Position numbers and translations under genes: made by a program. From Guyparkeria sp. (GTDB lineage: Bacteria > Pseudomonadota > Gammaproteobacteria > Halothiobacillales > Halothiobacillaceae): 32,354 nt of DNA. The notes under the pieces are model-generated. The model ran no database searches. It had not been told where the DNA came from and saw only the letters and a program-made list of their open reading frames with translations. The stretch is taken from assembly GCA_024636755.1 (NCBI GenBank), contig JAGXGL010000082.1:1-32354 (forward strand). Reading direction: 5' to 3'. The first letter of the stretch is position 1; the number at the start of each line of letters is the position of its first letter. Shown here in pieces: positions 8,057-16,605 of this stretch.

Positions 8057-9489
8057 GCGGCCCCCTTGGCCAAGTACGGCTCGCTGTCGGGGAAGACCGT
8101 GGGTATATCCCCGCGGCCATGAAACCATCCTAACGAGTCGTGCAGTTGCGTGACCTCGCCGACGATGAGCAGCGACGGCGATTCCGCCGCCGTGATCTTG
8201 TTGGGCAGGGTCGTCAGCGTGCCGGTGTAAACGCGCTGGTTGTCGGTTGTGCCGCGCTCTATCAGGGCGGCCTTGCCGCCGCGGGACATCCCGTGGGCGA
8301 TGAGCTGATCGCAGATCTGGCGGGCGCTGCCCAGGCTCATGTAGAACACCAGTGTGTCCCGGCTTTCGGCGAGGTTCTTCCAGTCGAGATCCAGCTCGTC
8401 GCCGCGTCGGTGGCCCGTGACGAAGCGGACCGACTGGGCGTGGTCGCGGTGGGTGAGCGGGATGCCCGCGTAGGCGGCGCAACCGCTGGCGGCAGTGATG
8501 CCGGGCACCACCTGGAAAGGCAGGCCTGCGGCGGCCAGCACCTCGATCTCCTCGCCGCCCCGGCCGAAGATGAAGGGGTCGCCCCCCTTGAGCCGGGCGA
8601 CACGCTTGCCTTGTGCTGCGAGATCGCGGAGCAGGCCGCTGATGTCTTCTTGGGAGCAGCTGTGATGGCCGGCGCGCTTGCCGACGTAGATCCGCTCGGC
8701 CTCGCGGCGCGCGAGATCGACGATGGCCGGGGCGACCAGCCGGTCGTACACCACCACGTCGGCCTTTTGCAGCAGGCGCAGGGCGCGAAAGGTCAGCAGG
8801 TCGGGATCGCCGGGGCCCGCCCCGATCAGATAGACCTCGCCGGAATCGGTCGGTGCGGCCTTGTCGGTGAGCAGCTGGGCGAGTTGGCCCTCGGCCTCGC
8901 GTTCCTTGCCAGACAGCACCAGGTTGCCGATCGGGCCATCGATCACGTCCTCCCAGAAGCGCTTGCGGGTCTCGAGGCCGTGGATGCGATCTTTGGCGGC
9001 TTGGCGGTAGCGGCCCAGCAGGTTGGCCAGCCGGCCGAAGCTCGCCGGGATAAGGGTCTCAAGTCGCGCCCGCATCAGCCGGGCGAGTACCGGCGAGCGT
9101 CCGCCGGTGGAGACCGCGATGGTTACCGGGCTCCGGTCGACGATCCCCGGCAGGATGAAGCTGCACAGCTCGGGCTGATCGGCGACGTTGACCGGGATGC
9201 CGCGGCACTCGCAGGCGGCGAATACCGCGCGGTTGACCTGTGTCTCATCGGTTGCGGCGATCACCAAGCGGTTACCGGCGACCATCGCGTCCGCGAATTC
9301 GGCTTCGTGCCAGGCAAGCCGGCCATCGTCCACCATGCGACGGGTCTCGCCGCTGACCGCGGGGGCGACGACCGTCACCCGGGCACCGGCGGCGCGCATC
9401 AGGTCCGCCTTGCGGGCGGCGACCGCGCCGCCGCCAACGACCAGACAGTCCTTGTCGCGCAGGTTCATGAAAATGGGTAGCTGGTCCAT
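8053..9489 (-). CDS. cysG: Siroheme synthase CysG (trifunctional)
   Basis: The protein has 478 residues, close to E. coli CysG (457). The N-terminal dehydrogenase/ferrochelatase half begins with [16 protein letters not shown] and holds the [14 protein letters not shown] segment. The SAM-dependent uroporphyrinogen-III methyltransferase half begins near residue 216 ([16 protein letters not shown]) and contains [13 protein letters not shown]. The enzyme makes siroheme from uroporphyrinogen III by two methylations, NAD-dependent oxidation and iron insertion. Siroheme is the prosthetic group of NirB encoded in the same block. The start at 9489 has GAGGGGAA about 8 nt upstream and lies 13 nt after nasA; the stop overlaps hemD. 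Confidence 0.96.
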   Translation of the reverse strand: MDQLPIFMNLRDKDCLVVGGGAVAARKADLMRAAGARVTVVAPAVSGETRRMVDDGRLAWHEAEFADAMVAGNRLVIAATDETQVNRAVFAACECRGIPVNVADQPELCSFILPGIVDRSPVTIAVSTGGRSPVLARLMRARLETLIPASFGRLANLLGRYRQAAKDRIHGLETRKRFWEDVIDGPIGNLVLSGKEREAEGQLAQLLTDKAAPTDSGEVYLIGAGPGDPDLLTFRALRLLQKADVVVYDRLVAPAIVDLARREAERIYVGKRAGHHSCSQEDISGLLRDLAAQGKRVARLKGGDPFIFGRGGEEIEVLAAAGLPFQVVPGITAASGCAAYAGIPLTHRDHAQSVRFVTGHRRGDELDLDWKNLAESRDTLVFYMSLGSARQICDQLIAHGMSRGGKAALIERGTTDNQRVYTGTLTTLPNKITAAESPSLLIVGEVTQLHDSLGWFHGRGDIPTVFPDSEPYLAKGAA

Positions 9490-9502
9490 GGGTCGGTTCC
9501 CC

Positions 9503-12166
9503 TCAGATGTTTGTTGCCGTCAGGCGCTTGGCGATGAGTTGCTTGAGCTCTGGGATGCAGGAGCCGCAGTTCGTGCCGCAGCGCAGGGCCTTGCCCAGTG
9601 CGTCCGGCGTGTCGAGGCCTTCGGCATCGATCGCCTCCAGAACCGTGGTTTCCCCGACCTGAAAGCAGGAGCAGACGATCGGGCCGGTATCGGGCATCGG
9701 CTCGGCGGGACGGCCGGCTAGCAGGCCGAGTCGTTGCGTTAATGACAGTTCGTCAGAGCGGATAAGTTCGGCCAACCACTCGCGTGAGGGCAGGTCGGGA
9801 GTGCGGCCAACGAACAGCACGGCGACCACCCGGCCGTCGACCACGCGGGCTGCGCGGAACTGGCCGCCAGCCGGGTCGTCGTAGGTCTGCCACTCGCCCC
9901 CTTCACCGAGGAGGTGACCGGCCCATGCAGACCAGTCGGCGATCGGTTCGCGACCGGCCATCTCATAGCGAATCCCACCCTCGATCGGGATGAGGGTCCA
10001 GTACTCGGCTTGTGGCCGTGCGACCGGCTCGCGACTGACCAGCGTGGCGAACCAGGTGGCGGCAAACGGGCGTACGGCGACGGTCGCGTGCTTGGATTCC
10101 GGCTGCCCGGAGTAGGGGTCGACGTGTGCTGGGATTAGCGAGCCCACGCAGGCGCTGCCGCTGAACTGGGCGTTCCAGTGGATCGGTACGAACAGTGAAC
10201 CCGGGTGCTGCGCCGTGGTGATGCGCACCCGGCCGATATAGCGGCCCTGCTCTCCACGGATTTCGGCGAATGGGTTCGGCTCGAGCCCGTAGCGGGCCGC
10301 GTCCTGCGGATGAACCTCAACGAACGGCTCATCGATGTGCTGCATCAGCCGCGATGCCTTGGCAGTGCGGGTCATCGTGTGCCACTGATCGCGAATCCGC
10401 CCGGTGTTCATGATGAGCGGGCGGCGTGCCGATACCTTGATGGCCGGGCCGGTGGCCGTGATGGCGACGAAACGCGCCCGGCCAGTGGGCGTGAAGAAGC
10501 GACCGTCCTCGAACAGGCGCTTGTGGCCCTGCCCGGTGGCCGGATCGATCGGCCAGTGGATCGGGGCGAGCCGGTCGTAGTCCGCGTCGCTCAACCGAGC
10601 CAACGCGCTGATATCGAAATCGCGCGAGCCGTGGTTCTCGTAGCCTGAGAGCGCGGCGTGCTCGCGGAAGATGTCTGCGGGCCCGCGATAGGGAAAGGCC
10701 TCAGCGAAACCCAGCCGCCGGGCCACCTCGGTAATCGTCCACCAGTCGTGGCGAGCTTGTCCGGGTGGCGTGAGAAAGCCGCGCTGGCGGGAGATGCATC
10801 GTTCGGAGTTCGTGACCGTGCCATCCTTTTCCGCCCAGCCGGTCGCCGGTAGGAGCACGTCGGCACAGGCGGTGGTGTCGGTCTCCTGCATGCAGTCGGA
10901 GACGATCACCAGCGGGCAGCGACGCAGCGTTTCGCGGACCCGCTCGGATTCCGGCAGGCTCACCACCGGGTTGGTCGCCATGATCCAGATTGCCTTGATT
11001 TGCCCGGACTCCACCGCCTCGAACAGGTCGGTGGCCTTGAGACCCGGTGCATTCGCCATGGCGGGAGACCCCCAGAAGCGTCCGACGCGCTCGACCGCGC
11101 CCGGTTGCTGGAAATCCATGTGGGCGGCCAGCTGGTTGGCCAGCCCGCCGACTTCACGACCGCCCATCGCGTTGGGTTGGCCGGTTATCGAGAACGGTCC
11201 CTGCCCGGGCGCACCGAGGCGGCCGGTGGCGAGGTGGCAGTTGATGATCGCGTTCGCCTTGTCCGAGCCGCTCGAGGACTGATTCACGCCCTGCGAGTAG
11301 ATTGTGACGGTCCGCTCGCGGCTGGCGAACCAGTCGAAGAAGATGTGCAGGTCTTCGATGTCGACGCCGGTCGAGCGTGCCACCGCCCCGATATCGGGCG
11401 CGTCGGCCCGAGCGGCGGCGATCGCCTGGTCGAACCCCTCGGTATGCGCGTTGATATAGGCCGTATCGATCGCGTTGTCGTCGGCCAGTCGCGCGAGCAA
11501 ACCATTGAAGAGAAAGGCATCGCTGCCTGGGGCGATCGCCAAATGCAGGTCGGCGATGTCACAGGTGGCAGTCTGGCGCGGGTCGATGACGACCACTCGC
11601 ATCTGGGGGCGGGCGCGTTTGGCGGCAGCCAGGCGCTGGTACGTTACCGGGTGGGTCCAAGCCGCGTTCGACCCCACTAGGACGACCAGGTCGGCGAGTT
11701 CCAGGTCCTCGTAGCAGGTGGGTACGGTATCGGTGCCAAACGCCCGTTTGTAGCCGACTACCGCCGAGGCCATGCATAGGCGCGAGTTGGTGTCGATGTT
11801 GGCCGTGCCGATGAAGCCCTTCATCAGCTTGTTGGCCGCGTAGTAGTCCTCGGTGAGCAGCTGGCCGGAGACGTACATCGCCACAGCATTCGGCCCGTGC
11901 TCATCGATGACGCGGCGAAAGCCGTCGGCGACGGTGTCGAGTGCGGTGTCCCAGTCCACTGCCTCGCCATCGACCTGCGGCACCAGCATGCGCCCGGCCG
12001 GGTCGACGGTCTCGTGCAGGGCGGAGCCCTTGACGCACAGGCGCCCGAGGTTGGCCGGATGATCCTTGCTGCCCACCACACCCACCAGACGCCCGTTGTC
12101 GAGGCGGGCGTCGACGCCGCAGCCGACTCCGCAGTAGGGACATGTTGTCTTGATGGTCTCGTGCAT
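9503..12166 (-). CDS. nasA: Assimilatory nitrate reductase catalytic subunit NasA
   Basis: The protein has 887 residues. An N-terminal [4Fe-4S] site is formed by Cys9, Cys12, Cys16 and Cys44 (TCPYCGVGCGV, then LCVKGS). The long molybdopterin-oxidoreductase body follows, with a dinucleotide-binding domain near 590-720. The C-terminus carries a BFD-like [2Fe-2S] domain with CxC at 832/834 and a cysteine cluster at 863-870. The enzyme reduces nitrate to nitrite in the cytoplasm using bis-MGD. No signal peptide is seen. The C-terminal BFD domain is typical of Klebsiella-type NasA, which takes electrons from a separate flavoprotein; the FAD oxidoreductase at 15352-16605 is the likely partner. It follows nirD after a 258-bp gap with its own sigma-54 promoter and ANTAR-type leader. 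Confidence 0.96.
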   Translation of the reverse strand: MHETIKTTCPYCGVGCGVDARLDNGRLVGVVGSKDHPANLGRLCVKGSALHETVDPAGRMLVPQVDGEAVDWDTALDTVADGFRRVIDEHGPNAVAMYVSGQLLTEDYYAANKLMKGFIGTANIDTNSRLCMASAVVGYKRAFGTDTVPTCYEDLELADLVVLVGSNAAWTHPVTYQRLAAAKRARPQMRVVVIDPRQTATCDIADLHLAIAPGSDAFLFNGLLARLADDNAIDTAYINAHTEGFDQAIAAARADAPDIGAVARSTGVDIEDLHIFFDWFASRERTVTIYSQGVNQSSSGSDKANAIINCHLATGRLGAPGQGPFSITGQPNAMGGREVGGLANQLAAHMDFQQPGAVERVGRFWGSPAMANAPGLKATDLFEAVESGQIKAIWIMATNPVVSLPESERVRETLRRCPLVIVSDCMQETDTTACADVLLPATGWAEKDGTVTNSERCISRQRGFLTPPGQARHDWWTITEVARRLGFAEAFPYRGPADIFREHAALSGYENHGSRDFDISALARLSDADYDRLAPIHWPIDPATGQGHKRLFEDGRFFTPTGRARFVAITATGPAIKVSARRPLIMNTGRIRDQWHTMTRTAKASRLMQHIDEPFVEVHPQDAARYGLEPNPFAEIRGEQGRYIGRVRITTAQHPGSLFVPIHWNAQFSGSACVGSLIPAHVDPYSGQPESKHATVAVRPFAATWFATLVSREPVARPQAEYWTLIPIEGGIRYEMAGREPIADWSAWAGHLLGEGGEWQTYDDPAGGQFRAARVVDGRVVAVLFVGRTPDLPSREWLAELIRSDELSLTQRLGLLAGRPAEPMPDTGPIVCSCFQVGETTVLEAIDAEGLDTPDALGKALRCGTNCGSCIPELKQLIAKRLTATNI

Positions 12167-12177
12167 TTCTCACTCGC

Positions 12178-12233
12178 AAAAAAAAGACGCCCGATCCAGC
12201 GTGGGCTTGCAGCCACGTGGAACGGACGTCTTT
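12178..12233 (-). terminator. Leader terminator of nasA
   Basis: AAAGACGTCCG (12233-12223) pairs with CGGGCGTCTTT (12193-12183), with one G-U pair. An inner CGTGG/CCACG stem lies within the loop and a run of eight T residues (12185-12178) follows. It ends 11 nt before the nasA ATG. A strong terminator directly in front of a gene points to attenuation. Its 5' arm contains the loop and 3' strand of the second hexaloop hairpin, so the two structures exclude each other. Confidence 0.85.
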
Positions 12234-12268
12234 GTCCAGGTCTATTTTTTCGCCCCGCCGTTGGGACG
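12224..12268 (-). promoter_or_regulatory. ANTAR-target RNA (two hexaloops) in nasA leader
   Basis: Hairpin P1 is CGTCCC-AACGGC-GGGGCG (12268-12251) and P2 is GGAC-AAAGAC-GTCC (12237-12224). Both loops have six bases with A at position 1 and G at position 4, the features reported for RNAs bound by ANTAR proteins such as NasR and NasT. P2 uses bases that otherwise form the terminator's 5' arm, so a stabilised P1-P2 would act as antiterminator. The predicted transcription start lies about 4 nt before P1. The nrtA leader repeats the layout with the same P1 loop. Seen directly: sequences and complementarity. Inferred: NasT binding. Confidence 0.85.
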
Positions 12269-12282
12269 CTTACCCTTGCTCA

Positions 12283-12298
12283 AGCAGGGTTCATGCCA
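12283..12298 (-). promoter_or_regulatory. Sigma-54 promoter of nasA
   Basis: On the minus strand TGGCATGAACCCTGCT has the invariant GG (12297-12296) and GC (12285-12284) exactly 10 bp apart and resembles TGGCAC-N5-TTGC. The start would be near 12272, just before hexaloop P1. It would give nasA and downstream genes their own transcript independent of the nrt-nir operon. Confidence 0.65.
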
Positions 12299-12359
12299 CC
12301 CACGTCATGACTGACAATCAATGGCTTACGCACGACAGACGGCGGCATGGTCGCGTCGA

Positions 12360-12408
12360 TGCACCAGCGGCGATCACCATCGAGTGGCGACCGTTCCATC
12401 GTGGTGCA
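12360..12408. promoter_or_regulatory. Two NtrC-like half-conserved sites upstream of nasA
   Basis: TGCACCAGCGGCGATCA (12360-12376) and CGTTCCATCGTGGTGCA (12392-12408) each have one perfect 7-bp half of the NtrC consensus TGCACYA-N3-TRGTGCA and a weaker other half. Their centres are about 96 and 128 bp upstream of the predicted nasA start, a usual distance for NtrC enhancers. Assignment is by inspection only. Confidence 0.45.
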
Positions 12409-12424
12409 TGGCGAACCAATCGCT

Positions 12425-12787
12425 TTACGCCTCGGGCTGGGCAAGCTGCACCCTGCCGTCGACGACCCGTACGGGGTAGCTGCGGGCACTGACCGAGTTC
12501 TCGAGGCACTGGCCGTCGCGGAGGCGGTAGTGCTGCTTGTTCAGCGGCGAGGCAACCACCGGCTCGCCGTCGAGGTCACCGAGGATGCCTCGCGAAAGGA
12601 CGTTGGCTTGGCCCAGCGGGTCCCAGTTACCGATGGCGTAAACGGATGGCTCCGTGTGGGGAATCAGGAACAGGGCCACCTGGCGTTTGCCCACCAGGGC
12701 GGCGACGCCGGATTGGGGCACCAATTCGTCCAGCGCGCAGATGTCGATCCAGGTGGACTCGGTACGTTCTGCCACAGTCATGGTCAT
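12425..12787 (-). CDS. nirD: Nitrite reductase small subunit NirD
   Basis: The protein has 120 residues, the typical NirD size. It reads WIDICALDELVPQSGVAALV... NWDPLGQANVLSRGILGDL...VVASPLNKQHYRLRDG, which is the Rieske-like fold of NirD. The Cys/His cluster ligands of true Rieske proteins are absent, as in other NirD proteins. It partners NirB in reducing nitrite to ammonium with NADH in the cytoplasm. The ATG overlaps the nirB stop (ATGA); a second ATG two codons later is possible. The gene ends just before the nasA promoter region. Confidence 0.95.
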   Translation of the reverse strand: MTMTVAERTESTWIDICALDELVPQSGVAALVGKRQVALFLIPHTEPSVYAIGNWDPLGQANVLSRGILGDLDGEPVVASPLNKQHYRLRDGQCLENSVSARSYPVRVVDGRVQLAQPEA

Positions 12788-15330
12788 GCCTCCTCGGCCA
12801 GGGTCTCGGTCCCGGCACGCTGTCGTTTTTCCTCAGCGGTCGCCGGACGGATCTGGCCGCGCTCCTCGACGAACAGCACGTTGTCATCCGGCTGGTCGGA
12901 ATTGACGAAGCTGCGAAAGCGCTTGAGCTTGGCGGGATCGGCCAGGGTGCTCTTCCATTCGCACCGGTAGCTGTCGACCACTGCCTGCATCTGGCTCTCG
13001 AGTTCCTCACCGATTCCGATCCGGTCGTCGATCACCACCTCGCGCAGGTACTCGAGTCCGCCTTCGAGGTTCTCCAGCCAGACGCTGGTGCGCTGCAGCC
13101 GGTCGGCGGTCTTGATGTAGAACATCAGCAGCCGGTCGATGTAGCGGATCAGGTGCTCGTCGTCGAGATCGGTGGCGAACAGGTCGGCGTGTCGCGGCTT
13201 CATGCCGCCGTTGCCGCAGACGTAGAGGTTCCAGCCGTTCTCGGTGGCGATAACGCCGATGTCCTTGCTCTGGGCCTCGGCGCACTCGCGGGTGCAGCCG
13301 GAGACGGCGAACTTGAGTTTGTGCGGCGAGCGCAAGCCCTTGTAGCGGTTCTCGATGTGGATCGCCATGCCTACCGAGTCCTTCACGCCGTAGCGACACC
13401 AGGTGGAGCCCACGCAGGATTTCACCGTGCGCACTGACTTGCCGTAGGCATGACCGGTCTCGAAGCCCGCCTCGATCAGCTCCTCCCAGATCGGCGGTAG
13501 CTGCTCCTTGCGAGCGCCAAACAGGTCGATGCGTTGGCCGCCCGTGATCTTGGTGTAGAGACCGTATTTCTTGGCCACGCTGCCGATTACGATCAGTTTT
13601 TCGGCGGTGATTTCGCCGGCCGGCACCCGTGGGACGATCGAGTAGGTGCCGTCTTTCTGCATATTGGCGAGGTAGGTGTCGTTGGTGTCCTGCAGCGGCT
13701 GGTGCACGGGTTCGAGCACGTGCTCGTTCCATACCGAGGCGAAGATCGAGGCGGCCGTCGGCTTGCAGATATCGCATCCCAGACCGCGGCCGTGACGCTC
13801 GAGTAGTTCCGCGAAGGTACGGATGCCCTCGACCCGCACCAGGTGGTAGAGCTCGATGCGGGTATGCGAGAAGTGCGCGCAGATGTCGGTGTTGACCTCC
13901 ATGCCGCGCTTGGCAAGCTCGTGGTCGACGGTCGACTTGAGCAATGCGGCGCAGCCGCCGCAGCCGGTGGAGGCCTTGGTCGCGCCCTTGATGTCGCCCA
14001 GGTTGGCGCAACCGCCGTCGAGTGCTTCGATGATCCCGCCCTTGGTGACGTTGTGGCAGGAGCAGATCGTGGCGGTCTCCGGCAGGGCGTCGGGGCCCAA
14101 GGCCGGTGGGCCGTCACCGGCCGGCGCGATCAACGACTCGGGGTGCTCGGGCAAGTCGAGGCCGTTGCGGGCGTATTGGAGCAGGATGTCGTAGTCGGCG
14201 CTGTCGCCTACCAGCACCGCGCCGATCAGCTTACCGTCAAGCACCACCAGTCGCTTGTAGGTGGCGTCCGGCTCGTTGATGGTGGCATAGGCCTGGGCGC
14301 CGGGCGTGCGGGCGTGCGCATCGCCGATTGAGCCTACCTCGACGCCCAGCAGCTTGAGCTTGGTGCTCATGTCCGCGCCAGTGAAGGCGGCCGTCTCGCC
14401 GGCCTCGGTCAACTGCTTGACGGCGACGTCGGCCATGGCATAGCCCGGCCCGACGAGACCGAAAATCTGGCGGTTCCACAGCGCGCATTCGCCGATGGCA
14501 TAGATGGCCGGGTCGGAAGTGCGGCACTGGTCGTCGATCACGACGCCGCCGCGTTCGCCCACCGCGATCCCGGCCTTGCGCGCCAGCTCGTCATGCGGAC
14601 GGATGCCCGCAGAGAAAAGCACCAGGTCGGTCTCCAGCGCCTCGCCATCGGCGAAGTTCATGCGCAGCCGGTGGTTTTCGCCGGCGTCGATCAGTTGCGT
14701 GGCCTTGCCGGTGTGTACACGCACGTCGAGGGCCTCGATCTGGCGACGGAGCATGTCGCCGCCGGCCAGGTCGAGTTGGGCGGGCATCAGCTGCGGGGCG
14801 AACTCGACGACGTGGGTCTCGAGGCCCAAATGCTTGAGCGCGTTGGCTGCCTCAAGACCCAGCAGGCCGCCACCGACCACCACGCCGCGCCGGCCGTGTT
14901 CGGCATGGTCACGAATCGCATCGAGGTCCTCGAGGGTGCGATAGACCAGGCAGCCGTCCTGATCCCGACCCTCGATGGGTGGGACGAACGCGTACGAGCC
15001 GGTGGCCAGCACCAGCCGGTCGTAGCCGTGCCGGGTACCGTTACGCGTCACCACCTCGCGGGCGTCGGTGTCGATTTCGACCACGGGGGTGTCGAGGTGA
15101 AGGTCGATGCCTTGCTCGCGGTAGTTTTCGGCCGTGGTGAGCGCGAGATCCTCAGCGTTCTTGCCGGAAAAGTACTCGGAGAGATGCACGCGATCGTAGG
15201 CGGCGCGGGGTTCCTCGCCGAAGACGGTCACGTCAAAGCGGGCAAGGCCGTCGGCCTCGATCATCTTTTCGACGAAGGCATGACCGACCATGCCGTTGCC
15301 GATCACGATGAGTTGTTGTCGGTTGCTCAT
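12784..15330 (-). CDS. nirB: Nitrite reductase [NAD(P)H] large subunit NirB
   Basis: The protein has 848 residues, matching E. coli NirB (847). In order: FAD/NAD(P) domains (LIVIGNGMVGHAFVEKM at the start; GVVVGGGLLGLEAANAL near 150), a BFD-like [2Fe-2S] domain near 415-470 (CSCHNVTKGGI, TGCGGCAALL), and the sulfite/nitrite reductase half. The siroheme/[4Fe-4S] ligands are Cys639, Cys645, Cys679 and Cys683, almost the same numbers as in E. coli. It reduces nitrite to ammonium with six electrons in the cytoplasm. The start has a GGAG 6-7 nt upstream and lies 21 nt after the FAD oxidoreductase. It depends on siroheme from cysG and hemD in the same block. Confidence 0.97.
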   Translation of the reverse strand: MSNRQQLIVIGNGMVGHAFVEKMIEADGLARFDVTVFGEEPRAAYDRVHLSEYFSGKNAEDLALTTAENYREQGIDLHLDTPVVEIDTDAREVVTRNGTRHGYDRLVLATGSYAFVPPIEGRDQDGCLVYRTLEDLDAIRDHAEHGRRGVVVGGGLLGLEAANALKHLGLETHVVEFAPQLMPAQLDLAGGDMLRRQIEALDVRVHTGKATQLIDAGENHRLRMNFADGEALETDLVLFSAGIRPHDELARKAGIAVGERGGVVIDDQCRTSDPAIYAIGECALWNRQIFGLVGPGYAMADVAVKQLTEAGETAAFTGADMSTKLKLLGVEVGSIGDAHARTPGAQAYATINEPDATYKRLVVLDGKLIGAVLVGDSADYDILLQYARNGLDLPEHPESLIAPAGDGPPALGPDALPETATICSCHNVTKGGIIEALDGGCANLGDIKGATKASTGCGGCAALLKSTVDHELAKRGMEVNTDICAHFSHTRIELYHLVRVEGIRTFAELLERHGRGLGCDICKPTAASIFASVWNEHVLEPVHQPLQDTNDTYLANMQKDGTYSIVPRVPAGEITAEKLIVIGSVAKKYGLYTKITGGQRIDLFGARKEQLPPIWEELIEAGFETGHAYGKSVRTVKSCVGSTWCRYGVKDSVGMAIHIENRYKGLRSPHKLKFAVSGCTRECAEAQSKDIGVIATENGWNLYVCGNGGMKPRHADLFATDLDDEHLIRYIDRLLMFYIKTADRLQRTSVWLENLEGGLEYLREVVIDDRIGIGEELESQMQAVVDSYRCEWKSTLADPAKLKRFRSFVNSDQPDDNVLFVEERGQIRPATAEEKRQRAGTETLAEEA

Positions 15331-15351
15331 GGTGTGCTCCTGTCCGCAGTG

Positions 15352-16605
15352 TCAGGCGGCGTTTTCGGTGGGCGAGTCGTGAGAGGGGGTGAGTGCGTCG
15401 TCCGGCTCGCAGAAGTGTTTGCCGAACAGCAGACGGTCACGGAATGTGCGCACGTTGCCGTGGTCCTCGAGCAGGTCGAAGTACCACCCCCCGTCGGCCA
15501 CATCGCCGACCAGTACCGCGCCGACCACGTTGTCGTCGCGGAGAATGAGTTTCTTGTAAATACCCTGTTGCGGGTCGCGAAGGCGCAGACAGTGATCGCC
15601 GGGTTCGGGATCAATCCGGCCGGCGGAGAACACGTCGATGCCGGTCACCTTCAGGCGGGTGGATGTGAGTCGGTCGCGGTAGTGTCCCTGGCCGGTGGTC
15701 AGCACGTCGGCCAGCACGCGGGCCTGATCCCAGATCGGGGCGACCAGGCCGTAGGTGCGACCACGATGCTCGATGCATTCGCCCAGGGCGTAAATGGCCG
15801 GGTCATCGCTGCGCAACTGCTCGTCGACCCGGATGCCGCGGCCGCAGTCCAGCCCGGCAACTTGCGCGAGCGAGATCTCCGGTTGGATGCCGATGGTGAA
15901 CAGCACGGTCGAGGCCGGCAGCCGGCGGCCGTCGTCCAGCCGCACGGCCTCGGCCCGTGCAACTCCCTCGATCGCGTTAGCCTGGGCGTCCAGCACGAAG
16001 CGCACGCCCCGAGCCGCCAATTCCTGCCGCAAGATGGCGGCGGCTTCGTCGTCCAACTGGCGGTTCATCAGCACCGGGTTGCGGTGGACCACCGTCACAT
16101 CGACGCCGTGGCCGGCGAGCCCGGCAGCCGCTTCCAGTCCCAACAGTCCGCCGCCGAGGATCACCACCGGCCGGGGATCGGACAGCCGGGTGCGCAGGAA
16201 CTCGACGTCGGCGAGATCCCGGAAGCCGCCCACGCCGGCCAGATCGATGCCCGGTATCTCCGGCAGCCAGGGGCGCGAGCCGGTGGCGAGCACAAGCTGG
16301 TCGTAGGGGACGGTCACCCCGGCGCGACTGGTCACCTCGCGCCGCTCGCGATCGATCGTCACCACTGGGTCGCCGAGATGCAGCGCAATGTCGTGGCGGG
16401 CGTACCACTCGCGTGGGTTGAGCATGATCTCCGCGACCGTCTTCTCGCCCGCAAGCACCGGTGAGAGCATGATCCGGTTGTAGTTGCCATGCGGCTCGGC
16501 GCCGAACACGGTGATCGCGTGGCTGCCGGCCTCATGCTCGACCAGCTCCTCCAGCAGGCGCGCGCCGGCCATGCCGTTGCCGATTATTACTAGCCGCGGC
16601 TTCAT
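15352..16605 (-). CDS. FAD/NAD(P)-dependent oxidoreductase, probable NasA electron donor
   Basis: The protein has 417 residues and resembles the first half of NirB without the BFD and siroheme parts. It has an FAD-binding RLVIIGNGMAGARLLEEL at the N-terminus, LATGSRPWLPEIPG near residue 105, a NAD(P)-binding VVILGGGLLGLEAAAGLAGHG near 150, and the second FAD contact PAIYALGECIEH near 272. The C-terminal ~90 residues follow the NirB pattern (KKLILRDDNVVGAVLVGD). NasA lacks a flavin module but has a C-terminal ferredoxin-like domain, so this protein most likely passes NADH electrons to NasA, as Klebsiella NasC or Bacillus NasB does. The ATG's downstream partner is nirB; its own ATG overlaps the nrtD stop (ATGA). 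Assignment to NasA rather than NirB is inference. Confidence 0.85.
   Translation of the reverse strand: MKPRLVIIGNGMAGARLLEELVEHEAGSHAITVFGAEPHGNYNRIMLSPVLAGEKTVAEIMLNPREWYARHDIALHLGDPVVTIDRERREVTSRAGVTVPYDQLVLATGSRPWLPEIPGIDLAGVGGFRDLADVEFLRTRLSDPRPVVILGGGLLGLEAAAGLAGHGVDVTVVHRNPVLMNRQLDDEAAAILRQELAARGVRFVLDAQANAIEGVARAEAVRLDDGRRLPASTVLFTIGIQPEISLAQVAGLDCGRGIRVDEQLRSDDPAIYALGECIEHRGRTYGLVAPIWDQARVLADVLTTGQGHYRDRLTSTRLKVTGIDVFSAGRIDPEPGDHCLRLRDPQQGIYKKLILRDDNVVGAVLVGDVADGGWYFDLLEDHGNVRTFRDRLLFGKHFCEPDDALTPSHDSPTENAA

Noticed and set aside
8057-8482. Upstream extension of hemD to a start at 8482
   Set aside because: The extra 142 codons lie inside cysG in another frame and are rich in Pro, Arg and His. 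ATG 8056 overlaps the cysG stop, as at neighbouring junctions.
12272-12290. ACCCTGCTTGAGCAAGGGT as the first hexaloop of the nasA leader
   Set aside because: It needs a bulge, its loop starts with C rather than A, and it overlaps the sigma-54 -12 element, so it would not be transcribed. The AACGGC/AAAGAC pair fits better.
14593-16464. A 623-codon plus-strand open frame opposite nirB and the FAD oxidoreductase
   Set aside because: It lies wholly antisense to two confident genes and spans their junction. Its composition is that of a mirrored frame.
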